Shown in pieces: positions 47,679 through 57,900 of a stretch of 64,000 bases of DNA. The notes under the pieces are model-generated. The model searched no databases and was not told the origin of the DNA. It worked only from the letters and a program-made list of their open reading frames with translations. The stretch's first letter is position 1. Every line of letters starts with the position of its first letter. The position numbers and the translations under genes were made by a program. The stretch is from Notolepis coatsorum (lineage: Eukaryota; Chordata; Actinopteri; Aulopiformes; Paralepididae): contig OZ020589.1 of NCBI GenBank assembly GCA_963971535.1, positions 68,611,239 to 68,675,238 of the forward strand. The letters run 5' to 3'.

Positions 47679-49405
47679 TCAGATTCAGATTCCTTTATTG
47701 AGCCATTTGTGTAAAAACACATTGGTAATTGTTGCAGCAATACAGTGTATGCATTTTCTTTTCTTTTTTCCCAGTAAACAACACCAACACAGACACATGA
47801 CAAGAAACGAAACAGTGCAGTGGAGGATTAATCAATAAAATACATATATATAAAGTGAAGAGTGCAGAGTTCCAGTACAGACTAGTGCAGTGCAGTCAGT
47901 GTCATTGTGCCAGTGTCACTTGGGGGCAGAGGGGGGAGGGGGGGGGGGGGGGCGAGGGGGGGACCTGAGGCATTGATGAGCCTGGCGGCTGAGGGGAAGA
48001 AGCTCAGGCTGAGGTTACACCTTTCGTATCATCTTCGTATTGTTTTCTTATACGCATCGCCGCGTATCGCCGCGACGTCATGCGCCTCGAGTCACACTTT
48101 CGTTTTTTTTTCGTTTTTGTCAGCCAAGCACACTGATGTAGTACACTGCCAAAGCAGTAGGTGGCAGTAGGTGGCAAACATGAAGGCAATTTCAACCAAT
48201 CAGAACGAATGTGCCAATACACTTCCTGGTGGAAGCTCCACCAAAAGAAATGTCAATAAGGCAGCCTATGCCGCGCCACCATCTTGTTTACTCAATGCAG
48301 CAATAATTTTCCAGCAAAGCCTAATAAAAGTGCAATAAACAAAACGGATACATTCACTGTGTGTTCTGCTTGTCATTTGTTGATGAAACAAAACTAACAT
48401 CAACACAAGTGACCACCAAGAGCGGATAGTTTTAGTCTAAAAAACGCTCGGTAGCATTGTTAGCTGCATGCTAACGTCAATGGAGTATGCCATTATAACA
48501 ATATAGCATTGTGGCTAGAAGCTAACGTTAGCTCACGCTACTTAGCCAGCAACAACACTGATGATATCGCGAGCTATCAGTAGTTCGATAACATTAGAGA
48601 CAACGCTGTGTGTATTAAACAAAGGTGAATAGATGACTGGGCCATTTTGTTTAATGCTTGTTAAGTTGAAAGAGGAACTCTGAGCTAACAGGGTCTGAAT
48701 CCTGATAGCTCACGTTAGCCAGCTGCTCATGCCATCGGTAATGCTAGCAGAATGAATGGATGTAAACTTTATTTAACATATTGCATATGGGTACAATACA
48801 ATACGGCTCAATACAAACAATTGTTAAGGGAATGCAGACTGTTGTAGCTTGGACTGGGGTCCTTATAACAATAACTTGACAACACATGGTAGCTGAAGCT
48901 ATTTGGGACACGGAGCTCTGTCCCAAACACACACACTGTTGTCATTGTCACCGGAAGGGCACGCAGATGGTATCTACTGCGCATGGGCGTTTTCGCAACA
49001 ACGGCTAGCGTGCTGACTACACGCTGTTGTCGACTCGTTTTTTTTGCTTATCTCCAAACGCAAACACAATTTTGCGTTTCAGCCGTATCCACAAAAAAAC
49101 GCCAAAAAACGCGTTTCTGTGTAGATAGGACATCATACGTCGTCAAAAACGTATAAAAAAACGCCAGGAATACACTAGTCTAACCTTCCCCTCAGTCTGT
49201 GACGAGCTTTCACAGCCTTTGGGATCCTCAGCCTTCTCCCAGAGGGGAGCAGGGTGAAGAGGCTGTGACCGGGGTGGGATGGGTCGGCCATGATCTTCCT
49301 CGCCCTCTTCAGCGCCCTGGAGTCGTGCAGGGACCTGAGGGAGGGCAGGGGACAGCCGATCACCCTCTCCGCGGAGCGAATCACCCGCTGCAGCTTGGCG
49401 AGATG
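47679..49405 (-). mobile_element. LINE-D, L2-like, reversed inside LINE-B
   Basis: On the minus strand: MHLAKLQRVIRSAERVIG, LPSLRSLHDSRALKRARK, MADPSHPGHSLFTLLPSGRR (49175-49408), then a 3' UTR ending CAATAAAGGAATCTGAATCT. Split by the Harbinger-like element at 48007-49191. 5' truncated at about 49405. Confidence 0.8.
48007..49191 (-). mobile_element. Harbinger-like MITE, copy 2, uninterrupted
   Basis: Ends GGCTGAGGTTACACC / CTAACCTTCCCC, with TCA on both sides (48004-48006 and 49192-49194). The reverse complement matches the shared parts of 26740-29744 closely and lacks both TTAA insertions. Length 1185 bp. Confidence 0.82.
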
Positions 49406-50138
49406 CATACAACAAGCGGTGCATGGGTAAGGCTACGAGAATTATCAAAGACTCCAGCCACCCAAACAACTGCCTCTTTGAACTGCTGCGGTCAGGCAAG
49501 CGATACCGGAGTCTCATGGCAAGCACAGAAAGACTCAGAAGAAGCTTCTATCCCCAGGCCATCAGGTTGCTCAACGAACAATAACACTATGCAACAACCA
49601 TCAAAAGCACTCACGCATCCACACGCACACACTCACTTTAAACAAACAACTCACTGCAGCACCCACTCTACACACTTTAGAACACCTAAACACACTTTAT
49701 ATTTATTGGCAAAGAATTTGCACTACAACCCATACCTCAGTAGCCTACACCTTACTGTAAATTGTACCTAAATTGTACCTCATCCCATTTCTGCTTTGCA
49801 CTATATAGTATATATTGTAATTAGTATATTGTATAGTATATTGTATGGTAACTCAGTTACTTCTACTCTGCATTGAACATTGTACATACTGAACACTTGT
49901 GTCTACGTACGTGACTTCTATTTTATACTTGCTATACTTATATTATTTTATACTTATCCTTTTGTCTAGCACAGTCTCTGGAGCGTAACAGAAAGAAGCA
50001 TTTTGTATAAAAGTATTCTGTACTTCTGTATGACAACTAATAAAGAAACTTGAATTGAAATGATGATTGAATCCCGATAGGTGGCAGTATCGCCTACCTT
50101 TTGAACTGGGCTAGTTTCCTGTGGGGGGGCGGGGGGCA

Positions 50139-50272
50139 GGGTGATTGATTGAAAACTTTATTAACAGATTGCAGAATGGGTACAGTCAGTACAGCTCAAT
50201 ACATACAATTGTTAAGGGGATGCAGACCAGAGAAAGACTTTCGTCTTGTTTACATCAGGGTCCCCCCCATTG
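50139..50272 (-). mobile_element. LINE 3' tail, reversed (tail family C)
   Basis: Reverse of the tail at 1664-1802, with (GATT)n at its 3' side. Sits in element D. Confidence 0.7.
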
Positions 50273-51249
50273 CTCACTCACTGGCCACAGTAGTAGCCAC
50301 TAGCCTCCAAACTGCCTCGGCAATGGCGAGCGAACTATTGGAGATTATTATGAAGAGGACAAAATTATCACACTTAAGGATGATAAGGTGCGTTTTCACC
50401 AGACTACATTGGACTCAGCACTTCTGTAAATCATAAAAATACTATAGTCAAACCGGCTGAGCATGTAACATGTTGACCGCTCGCCGACACCAGAGTTGAG
50501 AGCATCCCAGACTAGAGCCAACTAACGTTCGGCAATGGCGATCGCCTAGAGCGAACTATTGGAGATTATTATGAAGAGGACAACGGTGACGATCCATCCA
50601 TAACATAAGGTGCATTTTCACCAGACTATGTTGGATTCTAGTATTTCCAAACAGGCTGAGGATGTAACGTTATCTGTTGGGTGCTGCCAGAGCCAACTAA
50701 CGTTATTTATTTAAATTGTTCCCGTTCTGACTCAGACACTTCGGAGCAAGAATGGATGGGGTTTTGGCGGACATGCTGACAAAGGTAACGTCTATTTTAC
50801 CGAACCCCATCATAAAACATTCCTTTGTGATGATCCCAGCATCAGAACCCCACCCATGGTGGCTTTGTGAATAGAACCATTCTATGTATGGTTATGTTTA
50901 CCTTTGACCTGGAAATAATATAGGTGTCAGGTGAGCAACAAGCATGAAATGCGTATGCTGCACACAAAACACGCAATATCTCACATTCCAGGAAACGAGC
51001 CTGGATTATTTTGAAACGGGGCGATTTTTTGCCTGGGATTGCGCAGGAACAAAGGTATGTAGAAATAAACGGTTTGTTCCCTGTTGGAGTATACATATTG
51101 CCTTTCAAATGAGCCATACTATTGTATCCATAGCTATGATATAGAATATACGATGGGTCTGCAAACATCGTGAAAATGGTCAAAAACGCTGGCGCCAGGG
51201 AGTACAGATGGAAAAACAGCGTGGCAGTCAATAAGTTAAGGACGGTGAT

Positions 51250-51699
51250 GTGGAGGAATACCGGGCACTGGTGGTGGACTTCGTCACATGGTGCGATAAA
51301 AACCACCTGCAGCTAAATGTGACGAAGACCAGGGAACTGGTTGTGGATCTGGGGAGGAGGAGGAGTGCTTCTGTGACCCCTGTTTCCATCAGGGGAGTTG
51401 ATGTGGACACGGTTGAGGATTACAAATATCTCAGTGTACACATCGACAATAAACTGAACGGGTCAAAACACGCAGGGGCACTATACAAGAAGGGCCAGAG
51501 CCGACTCTACTTCCTCAGAAGGCTGAGATCCTTCAACGTCTGTACAAGGATGTTGAGGATGTTCTATGAGTTGGTGGTGGCGGTCGACTTCTTGTACACT
51601 GTGACCTGCTGGGGCAGCGGACTGAGAGCGGGGGATGCAAACAGGCTGGAGAAGCTGGTCAGGAAGGCCAGTAACATGGTAGGGATGGAGCTGGACTCT
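51250..51699 (+). CDS. LINE-A reverse transcriptase C-terminal fragment
   Basis: Reads EEYRALVVDFVTWCDKNHLQ, NVTKTRELVVDLGRRRS, YKYLSVHIDNKL and [19 protein letters not shown], the thumb/C-terminal part of a Rex1/L2-type reverse transcriptase. The frame is closed by the SINE at 51705, and homology resumes after it at 52171 (AVVAERRSLAKLHAISDNPS). The catalytic aspartates are not in this piece and are missing from LINE-A at the 46783 junction. Confidence 0.82.
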
Positions 51700-51704
51700 A
51701 GCGG

Positions 51705-52168
51705 CACGGTGGTGTAGTGGTTAACACTGTCGCCTCACAGCAAGAAGGTCCAGGGTTCAATTCCCGCTTGGGGACCAGGTTTCCATGATGCCAGGTACCC
51801 AGGTGGGGTATCTCCCAGGCCTTTCTGTGTGGAGTTTGCATGTTCTCCCCGTGCTCGCAAGGGTTTCCCCCCGATAAGATAAACCCAATGGAAAAACATG
51901 CACAACAACAGATCGCTAACGCTGTGGCGTCCTTGACGAAGACAGGCAGGAGCACTTGGATTGGTCCCCTGGCACGGCTCACGTTGACGCCGGTCTGCTC
52001 CCGGCTGCCCTTGGGGGGGGAAGGACGACGGGATGGGTTAATCGCAGAGACGAATCGCATCGGCGATCCTACAGAGACAATGCATGCGTGTGTGTTCCGG
52101 TGTGTGTGTTGAGGATAATTGCATGCCAATTAAAGACCTCTGAGCAGGTCCTGCATTATTATTATTAT
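51705..52168 (+). mobile_element. tRNA-derived SINE, complete
   Basis: The head carries TGGTGTAGTGG (A box) and GGTTCAATTCC (perfect B box), followed by the SINE core (CTTTCTGTGTGGAGTTTGCA) and a lineage-specific body, ending in (ATT)n. Flanked by agcgg at 51700-51704 and 52169-52173. Inserted in LINE-A. Confidence 0.88.
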
Positions 52169-53106
52169 AGCGGTGGTGGCGGAGAGGAGGAGCCTTGCTA
52201 AGCTCCATGCCATCAGCGACAACCCCTCCCACCCACTATACACAGACTTGGCTGACAGGAGCACATTCACTAAAGACTCACAAGATGTAGCACTGAACGG
52301 CACAGGACGTCCTTCATTCCGACAGCCATCAGACTTTACAATGCATCATTGTGCCTCACTGCATCACTGAGCACAGGGTGACAGTACCATCTTCCTGGAC
52401 TTTTACTTTACTTTTAATACCGCCATAGTACAAATGTACACTTACTGTATATTTCTGTTTTATATTAGAATGTAACATAGGAAATGTATATCCCGAACCG
52501 TATTTAATTGGTATTCTTAGGCTTATTGTTATTCTTATTCGTGATTTGTGTTTGTCTACCTAAATCATAGGTGTCAAACTCACGGCCCGCGGGCCAAATC
52601 CGGCCCGCCACGTCATTTGATGTGGCCCCCCAAGAGCTCAGGTAACATTTTTTTTTTTTTTTTTACATTAATATTGGGTTAAAAAATAGCAGTGTTAAAA
52701 TAATTGTGGGTTAATGCGTTAATAAAGCTTTAACTTTGACAGCCTTAGTTATTACACATTCTTACACATACATGTATGTTGAACATCTGAGGTAACAAAG
52801 GAAAAAAGCCAAAAGCACTTACTCCTCAGACATTCTTTGACAATTTTACAGCCCAAAATACAAAAAAGATCCAGGCGGAATAGGTAACAAAGGGTTGAAG
52901 AAATATTGTCTGAACTGTCAGATGCAAACTGGCTGTGTGACATAACCGAGCATCTCGCTCAATTGAATAAGAAGCTGTAGGGACGCAAACAAGTCCCACC
53001 CAAAACTTTACCAATATAGTTGTGAACTGAGACAACCCTTATTTTGTTATTTTTGAGTACAGTTACAGTTGTGTGTTCATGCAGACACATAATAGCAATT
53101 TCATTA

Positions 53107-53245
53107 CGAATTGAAAATGGGGGACCCTGATGTAAACAAGTCGAAAGTCTTTCTCTGGTCTGCATCCCCTTAACAATTGTGTGTATTGAGCTGTACTGTA
53201 CTGTACCCATTCTGCAATCTGTTAATTAAAGTTAATTAAACTATC
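53107..53245 (+). mobile_element. LINE 3' tail (tail family C)
   Basis: GAATTGAAAATGGGGGACCC to CTGCAATCTGTTAATTAAAG; same tail as at 1664. Confidence 0.7.
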
Positions 53246-53408
53246 TTCCATTAGTTGGATGTATGGCCTCTGCAAGGTTGTGTGCAGCCATTTGTTTTTG
53301 TAACATCTGCTACATCTGTCCCACGTGTTCTTTGCAGCTCACAGGTGTTAGTTCTGCCCCTCTTGACTGTGACAAAAAGGTTTTGAACAAACTTAATGTC
53401 ATAGCTTG

Positions 53409-54828
53409 TGTAACTGAGGGGTACAATTCCCTGACTGTATTACTAGATATGATACTTACTACCACTACCTTTGTACTTTATATTCGGCCACCCAGTACTC
53501 GGCATAAATATATTATGATAAACACTCTCACGTAGATGAAACGGATCCAACACAAATGTACGAAGTCGAAGTATGTATTTATTCCTACACAGCAATGGTG
53601 TGTAGAGCAATCACTTAATTACATTTATGAATTGAAATAGTATGCACTTTTATGGCAAAGAGTATTCGTCGGTATATCAATAGAGAATGTCCAATCTCTG
53701 ATGGCGCAGGTGGTAAATATACGACCTGGAATAGTTAAGGAATAATAGCAATGATACTTTAATGATTATAGAACTGGATACACTAGGGGGGAATTCCGGT
53801 CGCTTGTAAGACAACTGGAGAAGGGGGGGGGGGGGGTAGAGTCTGGCTGTATCCGTCTGGCCGAGGGTATCCTGGGAGAACCCACGGTTGTGCGGCTCGG
53901 TGCCTCAGCGATCCTCGATCCACAGATGAAAGCAGTTGGACTCTGTGGGCCGGCTTCCTCCGGTCCACGATGGAGAGACGTGAAGCGACCTCGTCGTGTA
54001 GAGCGTCTCCTCACCTGTCGTCCTCTCCGGGGGGGGGTTTTCCAACACACGGTAGTGGTGGTCTTTATCCATAGAATAATCACTGTATACAAAGCATAAT
54101 CCGTGCCTGGGAAGGCGGGCTGTCGTCGGTAGAATAATCCGGTATGCAGGTCCACTCGCTCGTCGGCTCTGGGGCTCCTCGGGTGCAGCCTCACATGGGG
54201 TCGGCCACCCTGGATAAGCAGCCAGTTCTCTGCCCGAAACGATGGGGTACTGACTACGATAGTATTCTCACCGCACGAAGCACTACATATGAATAGACTA
54301 TTATTAGCTTAATAGACTACGTCCAACTCGACGATATAGTGCCAAATATGACTATTCAAATATTAATATACACGATGTCTCAATACCGATGGTAGGCCGA
54401 ACTTGGCCTTACTCCCACACGTGGCGTCGCGGGGAGGCTTTACGTCTGTCACTCTATTGGAGGGTAAGAAACTGGACTAAAAAAGGAAGTCCTACTTTAG
54501 TAGCGCAGTATATATACGCACTATGAACAAATAGTACCGTTAGTGGTGCGGTAGCCAGATTCCTACGCGGAACTAGGACTTGTTCGTACATGTTGAGCGG
54601 TACGTTTGAACTGGGTCTGGGGGGTATGGCAGCCTGGCACCAAGGTCTCGACCAATAGTAGAATGGAGACTATTATGGGATGTTCAGTAGGCTAGAATGG
54701 ATATTCAATGCATATTGTACAAGGAATATACAAGGGATATCAGGGAATATTAGAGAATATACAAATACAATTAAATATATATATATAAATAAATATATAT
54801 ATTCGGTTTAATCTGGCCCTTCACAACA
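53409..54828 (-). repeat. BEL/Pao 3' LTR, 1420 bp
   Basis: The downstream LTR on the coding strand, nearly identical to 59946-61368. Begins TGTAACTGAGG and ends CACAACA on the plus strand. Confidence 0.95.
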
Positions 54829-54842
54829 GCCACCCCCTGATT
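54829..54842 (-). promoter_or_regulatory. Polypurine tract
   Basis: On the coding strand CAGGGGGTGGC directly precedes the TG of the 3' LTR. Confidence 0.65.
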
Positions 54843-54936
54843 GGTCCCAGACCTAATCAGTTAAGCAGAGACAGATTAATCGCGTTGTCTATTTACACAT
54901 AAGGGTTTGCTGTAGGGGTCAGTCAACTTCACAAAG

Positions 54937-57900
54937 TCATAGGGTTATAGGGTCATGGTCATCATCGATTGTGTCTGGGAGTCGGGGCAGTTCTATGAGC
55001 CTCGCCACGGGACGGGTGTAAGTGCGACCCTGGACAAGCACTTCAGCTGCTCGGACCTTGCCGTCGGCACCGGTGATCACTTTGCTTACGCGGCCGGCCG
55101 GCCACATAGCTCTGGGCAGTGATTGATCAATAATCATGACGACTGTTCCTTCTGTCAAATTGTCTCTCTCCTTTACCCACTTCTGGCGGGTCTGTAGAGA
55201 CGGTAGGTAGTGCAGTAGGAATGTCCTTTGTTGTGCACTCTCTATGGTAGTGCAATCATCTATGTTGGGGTCTGCGGAGATAACAGTGCTCAATCCACAG
55301 AACACAGGCTTCTTATTCTCAGCCTCCTCCTGACTGGCTTCCCTCGGGATAGGCGTGGGCCACTCTCCTTCCGGGAGCTTTAGGAATGCTGGGCCGTCAC
55401 TGTAGACATTGCGACGGGTGAGGTCATCTAGGGGCATTCCCCGGGTGATGACGTCAGCTGGGTTCTGTTTTGTATCAACGTAGCGCCACTCTGTTTCTCC
55501 GGTTAACTCTTCGGTTAAGTCTTGAATCTCGGTGACTCCGACTCCCACGAAGACTTTGTACTTGCATGAGTCCGATTTGATCCAGGCGAGTACTGTCGTG
55601 GAATCTGACCACAGGATTGTTCTAGACACCGGTATGGTGAGCTCACGTTGGATGAGCGTGGCTAGGTGCGCTCCGGCTAGGGCTGCGCAGAGCTCTAGGC
55701 GTGGGATAGATTGTTGCTTGCGTGGGGCTATTCTCGAGCGGGTGAGGACAAATGCTGTGTAGATCTCTCCCCCCTCTTCTTGGGCCCGCAAGTAGGCTAC
55801 TGATCCGTATGCGACCTCTGAGGCGTCACTGAAGACGTGTAAATCCATTTTACATGTCTCTGGCCTCACCGTGGGTGGGAAGTAGCTTCGGCGCATATTA
55901 ACGCCTGGGAGTGAGTGGAGCTCCATCTCCCACTCTCTCCAGGTGGATGCAAGGTGTGCGGGAATGGGGTCGTCCCAGCCCTGGTCCTTGTCCCACAATG
56001 CTCGTACAATCATTTTTGCCCTGGTGGTGTACGGTAGAATACATCCTAGCGGGTCATATTGTCGGGCGAGTGTTGTGTACACACTCCGTCTGGTGGTCGG
56101 CGCCGCCGCCGGCCTTCCCTGCTCCGTAGTCAGGGGCCTGTGTCTGTAGTGAAGCGAATCTGTTTTGAATCGCCACACCAATCCCAGGGTCATCTCCTGG
56201 GCTTCTCCCGGGATTGTAGCCATCCAGGTCTCGCTGCTGGCTGCCTTGTCCTCGGAGGAGAGGCTGCGCAGTACTTGCGGATCGCTGCTGGCCCACTGCC
56301 TGAGATCAAAGCCGCCTTTGATCAATGAGGCGCGGAGTTTAATCAGGAGAGCCTCGGCTTCTTCCTGGGTTGAAAGGCTTTGTAGACAGTTGTCTACGTA
56401 GAAGCTGTTCTTTACGCTGTGTCGGACCTCTTCGTCCGCTGCTGGGTCCTCTGCTACATGTTTCTGTAGTGCAAATGTAGCACAGCAGGGGCTGCACGTC
56501 GTTCCGAAGGGGAGGACTTCCCATTGGTAGATGGCTGGGTGCTCATCTCCTGGCTTCTCTCTCCATAGGAACCGTAACAGGGGCTTGTCCTCCTCTACTA
56601 ATCTCACCTGCAGGAACATTCCTTTAATGTCCCCGCTGATGGCCACCTTTTCCTGGCGGAAGCGGAGTAGAACGCCGAGTAGGGAGGGGCCGAGTGTGGG
56701 ACCGGGCAGTAACTCTTTATTCAGATTTTGGGATCCGATCTGGTAGCTGCAGTTAAATACTAGGCGGTCTTTACCGTTGTGATGGACCTTGTGGTGAGGC
56801 ACGTACCACGATTCAGTGGTCTGGTCAGCCTCTTTAATGTCCATCTTTGTGACGTGTCCCGCTGTGATGAGCTTCTCAATCTCGGCGCGGTATACACTCT
56901 CTTGGGCGGGGTTCTTGGCTAAGCGCCGCTCCGTGTTCAGCAGGTACCGTTTTGTGGCGTCTGTCTTGGCGTGGAAAGTAGGCATTCCTTCTCGCCGCAG
57001 GAGTGGCGTGGCGTATCTCAACACGCCGTTGACCGGGACTCTCTTGGTCCCTGTCTCGAGGAGGTGAATGGCGTAAATGTCATCTTTAGAGCGAATGTCT
57101 TTCTTTCCGTTCTTAAAGGGCATTTGTTCCAAGGTCCATAGCCGCTCTACGTGTTGCAGGAGTGCGGTTTCTCCCTCTGTGACTCGGGAGTGGAGACATC
57201 TAGTGGCTGTACTTCGGTTGAGAGATTTGGCGAGCGGGCCTTGGAGAGTCCATCCCAAACGGGTCTCGACTGCTGCAGGACAGCCTCGGGGTCCGGTATG
57301 AACCCGGTCTATCGGGACAATGAGGTCTGCATGGTCGGAGCCTATCAACAGGGTCGGCATAGCATTGTCTATGAGCGGGATCGGTAACTTGCGCAGATGT
57401 GCATATTTCTCCATCAGCTTGGCGACGGGGTATGTGTACCGCGACAGTCCTATTTCTTGGCTGGTGAAAGCGTCTGTAATCTGGTACCGTCGCTCAGGCT
57501 GGCCGCTTGCTGCGATAGAGAATGAGACATTCTCGCCCTTTATCGTCTTCAAATCTCGTCTTATTGTCCGAATTGTCATTTGGGTTTCGCTTCCCCGCAG
57601 CCCTAGCTGGGCCGCAGCGGAGGCGAGCAGAAGGGTCTTCTCTGACCCGTCATCGAGGACGGCGTAAGTGTCCAGGACTTTATTCTGGTAGCTTAGTGTC
57701 ACACGCACTACTTTTAGGAGTACTCGGGCTCCACTGCTGCTGGCGGGATCAATGTACATGACGCTCGCTTTGCTGCTGGATGGTGCGGGTGAAGGGCGCC
57801 GTCTGTTACTGTCGTGAAGTATGTCCAGATGGGCTCCATCGCACTTGGTGCACCTTTTCTTTAAGCGGCATTCGGCTGCCATGTGTGAGCGCGCACAGCG

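Larger units (their letters stand above)
46922..50055 (+). mobile_element. LINE-B, L2-like, 5' truncated, interrupted
   Basis: The reverse transcriptase begins at [18 protein letters not shown] (46925) and continues to 47670. After the inserted LINE-D it resumes at 49406 with NKRCMGKATRIIKDSSHPNN and RSFYPQAIRLLNEQ, then a 3' UTR ending AATAAAGAAACTTGAATTGA. Confidence 0.82.
46787..51235. mobile_element. TTAA-target element D in LINE-A, interrupted
   Basis: TTAA at 46783-46786 and 51236-51239. Ends CTCCTTGACGCC / GGCAGTCAATAAG. Shares ATCCATAGCTATGATATA (51126-51143) with elements A and C. It is interrupted by LINE-B; without it the element is about 1.32 kb, close to element A. The stretch 50322-50700 is a direct duplication of about 200 bp. 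Confidence 0.75.

Noticed and set aside
53766..54194. 142/143-codon open frame in both LTRs (also 60303-60734)
   Set aside because: It is present twice only because the LTRs are copies. It shows no recognisable domain and runs through a poly-G tract whose length differs between the LTRs.
56300..57000. FYVDN in place of YVDD as a dead reverse transcriptase
   Set aside because: I recall the same YVDN form in other fish Pao elements, and all other motifs are intact, so it is not evidence of inactivation.
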